Shown: piece after piece, positions 1 through 17,394 of the stretch
Layout of the letters: each line of letters starts with the position of its first letter
Position numbering within the stretch: position 1 is the first letter of the stretch
Origin: Echiichthys vipera
Taxonomy: Eukaryota; Chordata; Actinopteri; Perciformes; Trachinidae
Direction: 5' to 3'
Length of the DNA stretch: 64,000 nucleotides
Assembly (NCBI GenBank): GCA_963691815.1
Contig: OY829645.1
Location: 19,815,951 to 19,879,950 of the forward strand
Program-made: the position numbers and the translations under genes
Notes under the pieces: generated by a model
The model's input: the letters and a program-made list of their open reading frames with translations, nothing else
Told to the model about the DNA's origin: nothing
Databases searched by the model: none

Positions 1-379
1 GAAAATATCGTCCTTCAAAATATATTGATCTATCTAAATGTCATATGAAATCTGAATTTATCCATTAGACCTTCTCATTGGGCCCATCAGACATCTTTTA
101 TTGGATGTACTACAAAATATATTAGTATCGGATTTACGATAATCCCTTTGCTGAATTGTATATCCCTTGTGCATTGATATTCTATAACTGTTAAAAAATA
201 AACAGTGTCCCACCTACAGCTTCAACAGAACTCCCAGCCATTGAAACAGGGGAGATTTTTTTTTTGCCTCTCTCTCAATTTTTTCAGTTTTTACCTTGTG
301 TGGTGGGTGAGCTAGGCTTTGTTTAGCCTAGACTTGTGGCAACAATAAATAAAAAAAAAGGTTAAAATGTGTTTTCCAG

Positions 380-463
380 CCATTGCAGATATGTTTAATG
401 CACCAGGCAAAATTGGGCAAAACAACAAGGTTCCGAGTGGAAAATCTAAAGATCACAAAAAAG
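380..463 (+). other. candidate internal coding exon, gene not recognised
   Basis: An 84-nt open segment follows an acceptor-like gttttccag and ends at a donor-like aag|gttaat. Read in the phase that leaves two bases before the first full codon, it encodes about 27 residues rich in Lys, Gly and Asn (it starts IADMFNAPGKIG and ends KSKDHKK), with no stop. It ends in phase 1, and the next open segment (568-673) begins in the matching phase after a 104-nt gap, a normal teleost intron length. I do not recognise the protein. A short open segment like this can arise by chance, so this is a weak call resting only on splice-site and phase agreement. Confidence 0.25.
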
Positions 464-567
464 GTTAATTCCCTTTGTATTATTCCACTTGGTGGAATTC
501 TTGGTTTAAAAAGAAGTCTAGTTCTTGATTCGATTCCGATTTCTTAATGTGACTGTTTTTCTTTTAG

Positions 568-673
568 AGGAAGAGAGAAAGAAAAATGAGAAAAACAGAG
601 GGGACAGCGGGGTCCCTGCCGTGCATGGAGCTGATCTGTGTATATATTGTGACATTTCCAAGTGGTCTCTGAT
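568..673 (+). other. candidate second coding exon, gene not recognised
   Basis: It begins after the acceptor-like tttttcttttag and ends at the donor-like gat|gtaagg. In the phase inherited from 380-463 it reads without a stop through a charged Glu/Lys/Arg stretch, then a segment with two Cys (LCIYCDISKW). If the donor is not used, the frame stops at a TAA only one codon later, so the segment could also be a terminal exon. The compatible phase supports the pair, but neither protein segment is recognised. The downstream sequence (700-850) is unique and fairly GC-balanced and could instead be part of a conserved noncoding block. Confidence 0.25.
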
Positions 674-2904
<2,231 letters not shown>

Positions 2905-3100
2905 GTGTTTTCACACTAGAAACTGACTGAACCTTGGTTCAGTTTGATTCAGACCAAGACCTCCTTTTTTCGTCAGACCAAGGTTCAGCTCTTTGGTCTG
3001 GACTGTAATCCTAGGAGGTTTTGCAATTTTCGTTTGTATCAAACTGAAAAGTCTGAAAGTCCTGACCAAACGAGTAAGGGGTGAAAGAGCCCGAAGCCTT
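2905..3100. repeat. possible nonautonomous DNA transposon (MITE-like)
   Basis: The segment is built of self-complementary pieces: gaaccttggttcag, gaccaaggttcag, tttggtctgg and the TTTCAC-type ends (gttttcacac on the left, ggtgaaagag on the right). Internally repeated gaccaa/ttggtc words bounded by inverted TTTCAC ends resemble hAT-derived fish MITEs. I could not define a target duplication, so the limits are approximate. Confidence 0.35.
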
Positions 3101-6027
3101 TTTTCACAGAATGAGGACCATGAACAAGATCATATTAGAAAGGAATCTCTTCACAGCCAGCATGTACAGAGGATATATTACAGTCACCCTATGGGCTTTG
3201 TGTTAAAGTAGACTTGGACAAATGTTAATATTGTCTTCCTCCCAGTATTCACTGGGAGAAGCTTTTGCATTTCCTGTTCACAATGCTGCTTCCACACTAT
3301 ATTACATCATGTGCATGCAGCTTGCATGGACTCTAGCAGGTCCTTGAGCAGTTGGTGGACTTTCGGAGGCACCATTCTACATATAACCTCCCTCAGTGCG
3401 GTCAAAGCCTGTGTACTCCATGTGTGTGTTGATAGAAACTACATGTCAGCGCCTGTGCCCTGGGTCAGCATACGCCTTCTCTCTCTTACCCACTGCACAG
3501 CCGCACGACTGTCTGCAGCCTCACAAAGCAATAGAGTAATGAGTCCCATGACAATCCGGTGGAATAGGCTCTGAATAGGTAATGATAGAGTCTGAAGGTG
3601 CTGGAAACACTGGCTGTGTCTGATCAGGGGATTATAATGTAGTCTTGGAGCATTCTTCCCTCTGCTTGTCAGTGAGAGTTGTACTGACACAATACCTGCT
3701 ATCTAAAATTTATCGTATAGCCCTGCATGCCATTTTTGGAGTTGTGTTCCTCACACACTGCCCATTGAATCATATTCAGATCCCTATCCTTGGTTAATGC
3801 CCTATACATATTGTTCTCCCCCCATATGTATGCGATACAAAATGTTGCTGGGCTCCTAATAGGGAAGTGTAAGGCTTAAAGTCACTATGACGCTTTATAT
3901 TCAGAGGTGGTGGAGTCCAGACAGCCACTAACTTACTGGACTGAGGAACCTTGGGACCTTGGCTGACAGTTCCTGTGTTAAATTCAAATGACTTGTGTTA
4001 ATGTGCAATTCTTTACAGCTCCAGTGATTGCATCTTGTTGTGTCATGTGTGTACACATGACTTTGTGTGCCTTTCTGTCCGCCTGTCTGTACATCTTTCT
4101 ATCTGTACTCATGTATTTATGTATTTATGCTCAGAGAGAGGCTGCCTAGTAGTGCCTACGGCATAATTAAAGCCCGAGAGTGGAAACAGAGGAAAAGTTC
4201 TGGGAGGTGAATCAGAAGGAGCAGCGTCTGTCAGATGCTGATAGACAGGAGTTAACGGTCATCTCTGTAGCTCCCAGCTCCCCGAGGGGGGGCTAGACCC
4301 ATAACACTATATTACTCCATCTCATCTGCACTAGACAGAAAGATAGGTGTATATTCCAATTTATAGCTTATCTCATTATCATTGTTCTTCTGTCTTGGTT
4401 TACTGCCCTTGAGATTTCACCCTGGATTTCATCCAATTGGTAATCAGAGTTACATTTATTACTGTACAATCACGTATCAGTGATAAGCTGCTCCCTGTAA
4501 CTGCTGTGAACTCCTGGCTTGCTCTGTCTTGCACTTTAGGCAGTCTACTCTGTTACCTTTGGATTATTTTGCCTCCACATCTATAAGCAATTTCCTTACC
4601 TATCGATTAAGTTACAATGTACTTCATTATTACATGAAATCCTAGACAAAATGTCACCCTGGTGATACATTCAGAGAGCTGGACTGGAAAGAAAACACAA
4701 TTATTGGATACGCAACTGTGCTCACTTCATAAATTCTCACTTAAGCCATGTAGTTGCACTTGAAATCGTAAGGAACATTTTTGTCTTACCATAAATAAAG
4801 AACAGGTATAGTCCCAAATAAACGCACATTTTTAAAGCAGACTAGCACCAACTATTGTAAAGTTATGTATTATCTGACACTTATGTGTAATATATGTAAT
4901 CATAGCAGGTTTTTTTTTTACTGAATTACATTTCTCACGTATAGTAACATGCTGCTATTTAATGTTCATCAAGCGTATGAGCACCTGCTGGAGCAGGAAA
5001 TGCTGCACAGAGGTGCTGAGTAGATGAATAAAATGGCTGTTCATCATCAAGCAATATCTCCAACCGAGCCTTCTCCTTAAACCATGGTGCCTCATTTTTA
5101 TTTTCTCAAGTATTAAATACATTATTAAAACATTTCCTCGATACACATTGCCTCTTTCTACATTCATTTCTGGGGAGGACACAAGCTTCTCATGAGGGGA
5201 GTTTAATCAGGACACTAACATCAGGCCAACGAGAAACCTGAACACCACAATGAGGTTTTTCAGCTTAAGTCAGCATTATCAACAAAAGGTATGGCGAGTG
5301 AGGGAAAAGATGGTGAAGGAATGTATAAAAAAAAAACCTAATAAGAACCTGCCAGCCATAAATCTTAGGAATCTTTACCTATTGAGCAGTTGCAGAATGG
5401 TTGCAGGAGGCTTTAACCTCCCCATCTGTTAAAGGCCTGTCTGGTATGATGGGATAGGTGTGGGTGGCAATGTGGTGAGTGTATGTATGTGAGTGAGTGC
5501 AGGTCAATACACACATGCAAGTGTAATGTTTCTATCTGTCTTATGTGGGATTGCGAGGGCCAGCTGGTTTGGGCATGAATATTGCCCCCCAACACACTGT
5601 GCAGGGACCCATCCAGTCACCTCACGCTATTGATCAAGGGTAACATAAGCAGGGAGCTCACTTACTGGACAAATTCACTGCACAAAGTCTTTACACCACA
5701 GTAAGCAGCAGTACAACAGCACCTTTCTTATAGGCTTATGCAAACACTCTGACACTCTTAATCCACTGTCTCTGTAACTGTCTCCAGCTCTGTCTCCGTT
5801 TGCCTCTCTACCTCTCATACATATACACACACTAGTGCTGATCAATTTACCAAATTTTATTTTCAATTACTGTTCTGGCTTCCAAAGATTATGAACACAA
5901 TATAATCAAGATAAAAGAATTATTGTGCTTCATTCCGGTTCACAATGATGCCCTTGTTTTTGTGTTCTAAGTGCAAGTTTTCCTTTGCAGCAGTATGCTT
6001 TTACCCATTTTCATCTAGTGACTCGCC
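3101..6027. other. unique sequence, no gene seen
   Basis: AT-rich DNA with only short chance open frames. 3320-3700 has open frames on both strands but no recognisable protein. No repeat family or RNA gene was seen. Confidence 0.4.
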
Positions 6028-8008
6028 ATCTTGTAAGACTTGGACTCTGCCTCATTTCCTCTTATTAAAAAAGGGCATTGAAGTGACATTCATAAACTTT
6101 AGCCTCCAAAAAACAGCGCTACAAATGTGCCACAGTTTCAACCAATCGGAGACTTAGGGAAGCTCAATTCAGATTGCATGTTTCGTCTCCAATCAGATCG
6201 CTAGTAGAAGTATTTGCAGTGTACATCCCGGAAGTATTAAGAAAAATCAGCAGACTATAGTGGAATTGATCAACTAAAGATGGTTTATTATTTTTTATTA
6301 TTTACTATTGTGACCAAAGGTTATAGTTGCCTATACTTGGGTAGAATGAGAAATAAAAGATACGGAAACTCGATTCACTGAACGGGACGGTGTACTTTGT
6401 GTCTTCAGCCAGACCATAGACTGTATAAAAAATGGACGTAGCCTCTCCGCCAGAGCCCGTTCTCTCAACTTGCTACCATCTTGTCAGACTGTGACTCCTC
6501 CTCATTTCCTCTTACCAAAATAGGGCATTGATGTGACGTTGGGGGGAGGGAGATATACGTCCGTCTGGCAGACGTTTACAGAATTAGCCACATTAGCTCA
6601 CATTAGCTCCAAGCCCGGGGGCTAGGCTAACACAACACGTTACTAGATAAACCGGAGTGGGAGTACATACACCTGCTATGATATGAAATAAAGTTTAGGA
6701 AAAAAAAAAAAACACTGCGGGTCTAGTGCAGGCAGTCCCGTGTCTCTAGCAGAGATTACACCGGCTCTGGAAGTGAAGTGCAGGCAGGCAGCTTTTATGA
6801 TCTATGATTTAAACTGATATTCAACACAGTACCATGCTCATAGATTGTAAAACACCAACCCTCACACTCCTGGTGCTCCAGATTAGCATCTAGTATATGA
6901 GTCATAGATAGCAGATTGTACTGCAAGTCATGGTGCAAGTGCGGCTATTTAATAAGCATAACAAAGCTAACATTAACACGGTGTCAACCTTAACCATCTA
7001 TTTGTACAGTTGATCGAAGAGCAAACCATCTTGTCACTTATAGTAACACCACCACATGAATGACTTATGATGCTTACAACTAACGTCCGGGGCGAAGTTA
7101 TGGACAGAGGCTAGGTGTCACTCGAGAGGCCACGCCCCCAATTATTCATAAACTTTAACCTCCAATAAAATCAAACCTAGCCTGGTACAAAAATATTCAC
7201 CCTGACTTAAACATACAGACTAGAATGTCTTTTGTAAACAAGTCCTAAGTAGTTTTTTCTTTTAATAATGCTGTGAAAAACGGCTTGATTAACATGGAGT
7301 CAATGAGAAACTCCTCTATTGTGCAAACTAGTCCTACTGGACACTCGGGGAACTTCAGTTTTTGGCACTTTCGTATTGGATCAACCAGGAAGTTGGTTCA
7401 AAAAGGTTCATAAATATGATATATAACCAAAGTACATACATACTACTTACATGTGGCTTGTGGTGAGACATTTTAGTGTTGCTGTTCATACCACATTGAA
7501 GACTTATGCAAGCCAGGACTGCTAGACTGGAGAGAGGGGTGAGTTAAACTAATATCACACAAGAGCGGATCTCTCAAGATACATGACGGTATAATGTTAA
7601 TCCAAACAACATGACACAACAGCACTATAATATACTGTATAAATAGTGTAACCTAGTTTCCTCTTGAGTGATTTTATTTTGAAGGGGACACAGTGAAGTG
7701 TTGGCGAGTGCTTCTAACTGAAGAAAAAAAGTAGTCTACACCGTCCCTTTCAGGAGTTTCCTTATCTTTTATTTCTTATTCTACTATAAGTATACACAAT
7801 AGGCACAATAGTAAATAATACAAAATTATGATACAGCTTTAGTTGAACAACTCCACTCTAGTCTGTTGATTTTTCTTAATGCTTCCGGGATGTACTCTGC
7901 AAATACTTCTGCTAGCGATCTGATTGGAGACGAAACAGCTAATCTGAATTGAGCTTATTTTAGCTTCCGATTGGTTGATATTGTGGCACATTTGTAAGGC
8001 TGTGCCGT
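6028..8008. repeat. composite repeat with about 280-bp inverted arms
   Basis: The segment at about 6115-6400 reappears inverted at about 7733-8008 with obvious high similarity (shared words include acaaatgtgccaca, ccaatcgga, tttcgtctccaatcagatcg, tacatcccggaag, aagaaaaatca). Between the arms lies plus-strand sequence of a second family (ccatagactgtataaaaaatgg at 6415; gactagaatgtcttttgtaaac and tattggatcaaccaggaagt at 7220-7395). That family occurs again at 48655-49040. A third piece, 6028-6108, is repeated directly at about 6478-6540 and continues at about 7145-7175, which makes 6541-7140 look like a later insertion. No transposase frame is visible. The outer structure resembles a long-TIR or fold-back element, but I cannot prove a target duplication. 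Confidence 0.65.
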
Positions 8009-8507
8009 GTTGAGCAAGTGTAAAGCAAAGTTGAGCGTGCACAGAAGGGAGAGACTGAGAGCACGCGTGTAGCGGTCTTCAGCGCAGCGAGCAAGAGTTT
8101 TGAGAGTGCATATGAGTAAAACTGAGTGAGAGGGCTTATCATTGCATGTTAAAATGAATAATAGCAAGCATGCAAATACATTTATTGGGCACAGAATATA
8201 TTCTTGCTTTCCCAAATGAAATGTTGTTTTGCTCGCGTATAATTTCTCTTCAAAATATAATGTATGTGCTCGCAAAATATATTTTTCTTTGCTCAAAATC
8301 TCACAGTGCTCCTTCACAAATGTGGCACAAATATAACACCATATGGTGGGGGCTTGAGATAAACATATTTCCATTACCACATTTAGAGCATATGCTGAAA
8401 CAAAGATTTATTTAAGATATATATTATTAAGATTATTTATTAAACTCGTTTTTCTTTATTCGTTTTTAAGTTGAATCATATTTGTTAATGCACAATACTT
8501 CCGAAGT

Positions 8508-10849
<2,342 letters not shown>

Positions 10850-10950
10850 AAGAACTGAACATGAAAAAAGGATTTATTGTAGTGCTGTTGTATTAGACTG
10901 CATTCGTTTTAGCTAGGTGTACCTAATAAACTGGAAACTGGGTGTAGTTT
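10850..10950. repeat. end of a dispersed fish repeat (weak)
   Basis: The words gctgttgtattagactgcattc and ctaggtgtacctaataaactgg closely resemble a terminal sequence often seen in dispersed teleost repeats. No transposase frame or second terminus was found, so only the piece is annotated. Family identity is from memory and was not checked. Confidence 0.35.
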
Positions 10951-13355
10951 TCATGATAAGGAGGATAGCACAGTTTTGTGACCAAATAATTTTGAGTCCT
11001 TCTGCAATAAGCTCCTGATACTAACTAAATACTGTCTTTATTTACCACTTTCTGACTTGCACAGCTCTCCATACCTATAATATACAGTATGTCATAATCA
11101 TAAAGATGCATGCAAAGATTTGTGTTTTTCCTTTCTGAGATACATAATGGCTTACCTACCAGGCATGTTTACAGTCACAGCTATAATAGAGGCTTATCAT
11201 TTGGAGGCAATTTCACACTATTCTGCCCCTAATTGAACAGTATGTTTGTTACACTTCTATTTTCTCCTCTCCGCCCTCTCGGTGAGCCTATGGGACAGGC
11301 CTGAGAAATGACACTCTCTGCGTCTCATTGAGCATCCTCAAGCTCAAACAAAGCTCACAGAGCTGCACACTGAAGCCACGCATGGCTGCCTTGACTCATT
11401 GCTTCTACTTTGTCTGCTTGTGAAGGAATGCGGCAGACAAAAGGAGGGACGGAAGAGGGAGGGTTTGGCTGGGATTGGCTTGGGGAGAATCTTTTTACAT
11501 TGGTTGTCAAGGCCGTTTTGCAACATAGTGATAAAAAAACAGACCAAATAATATAATTGATGACATGTGTACCCCCACCCACTCTACTGTATGTCCTTCT
11601 GTGTGTCTCGCTAAATGTTGCCCTCAAATGTATCAATGCAGAGACTGAGTGAGATGATGAGCCTGCAGTCAGCGACCCCTATTTCATTAATCCTAATTAA
11701 TATCCCTCTAATTGGGAGATGGCTGAATGTTCATCAGCTTGAGAATAGAGAGGCAGGAAGTCACAAAAATACTTAATTGGGCTACTGATTGGCCAGTGCT
11801 AATTGAAGTGGGAAAAAGCAGAGCACAGAGAGGCATGAAGGGAAACAGGGGGCTGTTGATGATGGGAACGGTACAACACTTCTGTACAGTGTGAGATGTT
11901 GTTCCAATTAAAGCCACTGAGAATCTGTCTTTCTGTTTGCCTCTCGCTCTGCCGGTGTCTCCCCGCTTGTTAATTACTGGTGGGAGTTTTGAACAATCTG
12001 CTTCTGAAAACAAAGTGTCTGCTATTTTCTTTTTTTAAAATAATTCATCAGATTTATTGGGGCTACGCTATTGGCTGTAGAAAGGGGAAGGAGGGAGTTA
12101 GTTTCATATATGAACCAGAAGTTGGAGCTGGAATTTATAACAATGGACAAAGCTAAGTCCCTGTCCATATGCTATCTTTAGATCTATTGTGGCTGTCCAG
12201 TGTAAATCCAGATCTAGATGTTTTTTAAATAAACTGAAGCCATAATGTTTTATTTTGGCAACTTGTGGTTGGCAGAAAGAAGCTGTAAAGACAATACTGA
12301 CATAGAGAACCATCCAGAAAATTAAAACAATGACCTTAAAGTCACTATAAAGCAACATATTTCTGACCAGAGCCACAGAGTCAGGGATAGTTCTCTGTGG
12401 GTTTATCACTCAAAGCAACCCCAGTCACTAGTAAATATTGATTAAAACAGTTTGAAAGGGACTAGAAAATTCTCCTATTTATTAAAAAAAAAGCAACCTT
12501 TATGGGATCTCAAAACGTGATTGCCTGCGGTTTAAAGCAACTCTGTTCTTTGCAGGCTTCTTTGAAGCTATGTGACAATACTTAAAATGTATTTTTAAAT
12601 TAGACCCTGGTTGGCTAACACCAAATACTAATATGCATTTATTGTACATACAGATGGTACAAATGACCACTCATGTCTCTAGAAGGCTAAAAAACAGAGC
12701 TGGCTGAGTCTATTTTTATGGCCGTTAGCAGGACAACATCATTAATCTTTAACCCCAATCCTTTGAAAGAAGTAAGACAATGCCAATTATACAAAAGTCA
12801 CTGTGGCTAATGTAACGACAAGATGGTGAAGAGTTGAAATTTTTTTTTTTTAAAGCCGCTTAGATGGCAACGTACAAGCAGCAAGACACTTGTGTGCTTT
12901 ATTCTTGCCATGTGGGTTTTAATTCTACTGCCTCTCTACTTGTATCTATGTGCACTGCAAAAATGTAACATTCATCGAAAACTGGTGCTTTTCCTGCTGC
13001 TCTGGAGTTCCTCTTCAATCCCATCTAAAAACGACCTTTCCAAACAATCTACCATCAACCTCTTTACCCCAAGTTGTCCCATTCCTCCCTTCCTCCTTGC
13101 AGCCTTTTACCTTTTTGTTTCCCTCCATCTCTTACTCTCTCCATTTTCTTTAACAGCCCATTCTCTTCTTTCCTCCCCAATCACTTGCATCCCCCTCCCC
13201 TTGTTTCAGAGGTTGTCTGGTATATGATGAAGTGCCCATATTGAGAGACTCTAGTTCCCATCTTCATTTCCCTTTATCTCCCCCGTTTGGAGTGTCAGTG
13301 TTATTAATGCAGGCCCAGGGTCCACAAAAGGAAGAGACACACAGAAAGAGAGAAG
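10951..13355. other. unique sequence; candidate conserved noncoding block at 11640-11980
   Basis: 11640-11980 is rich in homeodomain-type cores (cattaatcctaattaatatc, ctctaattggg, gtgctaattgaag, tccaattaaagcc) with balanced composition and no repeat signature, a texture typical of vertebrate developmental enhancers. The rest is AT-rich, with a pyrimidine-rich stretch at 13070-13200. No gene was seen. Confidence 0.35.
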
Positions 13356-13359
13356 AAGA

Positions 13360-13413
<54 letters not shown>
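13356..13413. repeat. (GA)n microsatellite
   Basis: About 52 bp of uninterrupted GA preceded by GAA units. It is a homopurine-homopyrimidine tract that could form triplex DNA. Confidence 0.97.
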
Positions 13414-13416
<3 letters not shown>

Positions 13417-15081
13417 AAGGACTAGAGAGAGACAGAGAGGTGGCACATGGACTTCCAGCTGCAGTAAATACACAAGTAGGAGTAGGAGAGAAGGAAGAGG
13501 TGTGTCACTGTGTGATTTATTACACAAGTTTCATTAGGCCACAAACAAAAGGTCAGGAAACCTTAAGGTGGGTCTCTGCGAATGATGGAAAATGCAAACA
13601 GTCGTAAGTATTCTTAGATACAATTAACCTTTTCCTTCTCTCAGTTCTCCTCTCTCTTTTCCTTTCTTTCACTCTGCCGACCAGTGCAACACATTTCACT
13701 GACTGGAGCTGTCAGCGGCTGCTGTTCTCTGACACTTATTAGGCTTTAATCTTACACTTTTAGATTACTCTTGTCTTCTCTCTTTTCAGTCTCTCTCTGA
13801 ACAACTGGGCTAGGCACTGTGAACTGACCTGTGCTTTGGCGTGGGATATTTCTTTCATGCTAATTTGCAGACAAATTAGAACAAGACCGATTTCAAAACT
13901 GAAGACTTACTTGTACATTAGCCACATTCAGGTGTTATGTGTTTAAGTGTGAGTTTGTAATTACACTTGAATGTCAAATACTCAAACGTTTATTACATTC
14001 AGGCCATTAGCATGCTGCTGCAGTGACTATGAGCCTCTTGTTTTTTGGGTTCATTCAACATGAAAGTGCTCTTTAGAAAACAATGCTAAGAAATGTTGCT
14101 CTCATTACATCATTACATGTGTTTTTGTTTGGTTTTATCTTCTTAGAGGAGTGAGTACAAATTAGTTTAGTCAAAAGGAACCAAAACTTCACCAACACTA
14201 AATCACAGGCAACTCATAACTTTGGTGAGTGGTTCTCCACCTTCAGCTATTTTCAAGACAGGTACATGTGCTCTTTATCACACCTTAACTGAAATACTTT
14301 TGAAAATGTGATTTATTTGATGTTAGTTAATTAACAAATGAAGTCTATACTAGGAGTATGAACACACCAATGCCTTTGCTCTAACTTAACTTTCAAACTA
14401 TTCTACGAGAGTTCACAACGTCTGGAATGCAAGGTGGAGTCCTTGCTATCCTATCCAACCCGGAGGCCAAGAGTAAGTTATAGGCTTCATAATACATCAA
14501 GTAGAGAAGTCACACATCTGCACAAACAGTTACAGGATGAAACAACCGCAAGGCTATATACATAATGGAGGACATGTACTGGTGCCATTCAGAGGTAATA
14601 ATTCAGCCAGTCTTTGGGTTTCAGATTAATTTTCTTGTGTTAAATATTTGGATACTTTATTTACGTAAGCACAGGCGTTTTTATGGTGATCATGAACGGC
14701 AAACAATCAAGATTTCAAGGTTATCACATTTCATTTCGTGTGCCATTTAGTGAACTTGGCATTTTATTTTGACAACACAGTTGGTTAGGACAGGATGGTT
14801 TATGGACGGTTATGATTGAGAGATGCAGTTGAGTGGTTTTGGCAAAGCAGAGGAAGAGGTAGTGATCGCACCAGACAATTTGTCCAAGAGGCAGAGGAGA
14901 CAGAGAGCGTTTAACATTGACCAAATGTTGGATTTTGAAGTCATAATCATAAATGACAGGGACTGTTAGAGTGATGCCATTGTCGTTTCCCTGGATGAGA
15001 GAATCTTATAAACACCTCAAACACGAACAAATGATGTCTTTACACACACACAAACACGTACACATGTATATATACACGTAC

Positions 15082-15089
<8 letters not shown>
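13414..15089. other. unique sequence, no gene seen
   Basis: Ordinary AT-rich DNA with only chance open frames. No repeat family was recognised. Confidence 0.4.

Positions 15090-15118
<29 letters not shown>
15090..15118. repeat. (TA)n microsatellite
   Basis: About 28 bp of pure TA, preceded by a degenerate TATACA stretch from about 15065. Confidence 0.95.
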
Positions 15119-15123
<5 letters not shown>

Positions 15124-17198
15124 TCCCCTGTTTGCCACATACAAATGTTTTAGGGATAAGGTGACAGAGTTTAGACTGAAGACTGAATACTCATTAAATG
15201 AGTATAATGAGAATAAAGTAAAATTAAAGTTTTTTTAAAAACTCTTGGCATTAGATGTTAATGATTGCCTTAGAAAGTATTCAGGGATTTTGCTGAATTG
15301 TTCAACATACAATGATTTCAGTAAGTGCTGTTTTGAAACAGTATGTTTCCTACACAAAAAACAGACCAGCCCTGCAGGAACAACAACTAGTATGACTGAC
15401 GCTGTTTAATTTGAAAAAATAACCTCAATTCATATTTTTAACCAAGCACTTACAGTACATCATCAAAGTGAATTTCAACTGTGTCATGAACATTTATAAG
15501 GCATGGCTCTTGTAGCAGTGATTTATTGGTTGCTATAGTAACTTTTGTGTTAATCTGGGAGCTAATCAGTGCTGTGTTATTTGCGCTCCCTTTTTTGTAG
15601 AAAAAAAATAAGCTGTAACTGATAAAAGCTAAAACACCCTTGGCAGCATTTGCTGTTGTAGTGGGTAATTAATGATGTTGATGGAAAGAGCAACGAGAGA
15701 TGGAAGAGCTAGACTGTTGAAATTCCCATTTTTTTATGAAAACAGTCCTGGTAGTGAACTGGTTATCCCACTGATCTAGGACCCACCACCCCTAAAATGC
15801 AGTCTGCTTAACTCCATACTGCAGAAAGCCTGCAGGTTTACTGGGTTATTGATGGTCTTAAATGCCCTGCTGTGAGGCTTTTCTCTGCTAGCAGATGCTG
15901 AGGTAACCACTAACTGGCTGCTTAAATGAACATTTGTGCTAGGCAGCCTCTAAAGCACCACACTGATATCATAACACCACCTGTTCTCTCCAGATCCTAA
16001 AGAAGTCTGCCAGTCATAGCTTCTCACACCACTCTGACTCACTCGCACTCCTTCTCTCCTATTTCTCCAACCCTTGCAACCCTCCACTTCCATTTCTTTC
16101 CGCTCTATTTTACAGTAAACTATGCAAAAGATAATAAGTGAAAGAGTTTCAGGGGAGTAAATAGCCCTCAATTTGTTGAATCAGTCTTCAAAAAAATGCT
16201 CAGAAAATGCCAAACATCTCCACCTCAAAATCCAAAACCATACACTTCATTTACACCAATACACCAATAGGATATAGCTACTGGATATCAAAAAAGCTTA
16301 AATGAAGTTGAGAGGCATTTGAGATCAGCCATATCTCATAAAAATTAGGGAAACTTGTTTTTTCCCGGTTTACGTTTGTCTTGGAAATATCTCACCTATG
16401 CTTCTTATCAATTTACACAAAAGTCCACTTTTGAAGAAGTCGTGGAATAATGTTTGTGTCTTGTGTAAAACCCAAAGACAATGTTGTACGTACTGCAACT
16501 CGCTAAACGTGTAACCTATGTTTAAAACAGTGACCGTTTCACATCGTGTGTCAGTTACTGCAAAATTTCCCTCATAAGGTAATTGAGAATGCAGTTTCGT
16601 TGTTAGGAAGTCATACTTTAGTTTTAGAAGACATGGTTGTTGCGATGGATTGAAATTGAGTCAGAGTTGGTGTTTCACTTGCACTGTAATTCAGAAATAC
16701 AATTTATCCATGTGCTTATGGATGGATTTGCTCAAGTGCATACAATATTATTCTGCTGATGTTTTTGGTAGTTACCAAACAGCTTGAGGATCTTAATAGC
16801 CGACCTCTGGTTTGCATGCAGAGCAGTAAGAAGGGTTGGAGTACAGTAGTTTCTCTTTTCTTTTCATGTCACTTCTACTTCACTAACTTTTGACTTCACT
16901 ACAATGACAGCTAAGTAAGCAGTTACTTTGAAAGTGAAGATTTACACACAAAATATACGAAGAGCTTATAAAGTATGATGTTTAATATTTTGTGGCGACA
17001 TCCATCCTATATTCAAATGCTCTATTAGTGACACTTTTTACGTCAGTCAGCAGCAGTTGGTCAGCCCAGGCAGAGCTCATCACTCTGGGATATGCTGCGT
17101 TTCATTGTAATTGGTAATCAGGAACTTCCAACTCCTGAGTCAGGCTCACTATAATGTGTCTGACCGGCTCTGGTCCATTTCATATCTTCTAGCTCACA
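15119..17198. other. unique sequence, no gene seen
   Basis: No gene-like frame. 16840-16920 (cttctacttcactaacttttgac) faintly recalls the TACTTTTACTT-type fish repeat that also flanks the LINE at 22.4-26.1 kb, but it is too diverged to call. Confidence 0.35.
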
Positions 17199-17393
17199 AT
17201 GGAGGATCAAGAGACAGAGAAAGAAGATCATTCAACTTCCCATCCTAAGAAAAAGAAACTAATCGAAGTGAAGAAGGGCAAATAATCAAGAAGCATAGCG
17301 ACTGCAAACCCGACAGGATGGAGGGCTCTGAAACTGAGGCTCACCTGCAATTACATCTTTCCGCCAAAGAGGCCGCTAGAAACAAGGTATCTC
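17199..17393 (+). pseudogene. possible broken coding remnant, source unknown
   Basis: ATG at 17199 opens a 28-codon frame (starting MEDQETEKEDHSTSHPKKKK) that stops at TAA 17283. A neighbouring frame then runs without stops over HSDCKPDRMEGSETEAH and AKEAARNK to a donor-like aag|gtatct at about 17393. The highly charged, codon-like texture on both sides of the frame change suggests a real coding sequence broken by a small indel, possibly from a mobile element, since it abuts the L2 cluster. I do not recognise the protein, and chance is not excluded. Confidence 0.25.
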
Positions 17394-17394
17394 A

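Noticed and set aside
7955..8380. 141-codon minus-strand frame
   Set aside because: Its C-terminal part lies in the inverted-repeat arm shared with 6115-6400, and the rest has no recognisable domain; treated as chance.
12892..13227. 111-codon plus frame with hydrophobic stretches
   Set aside because: The hydrophobicity comes from pyrimidine-rich sequence (CTT/TTC/CTC codons). No initiation or splice context and no known motif.
13232..13537. Open frames of about 90-100 codons over the GA tract
   Set aside because: Arg-Glu and Ser-Leu runs come from GA/TC repeats; no flanking coding signature. Same for 61346-61786.
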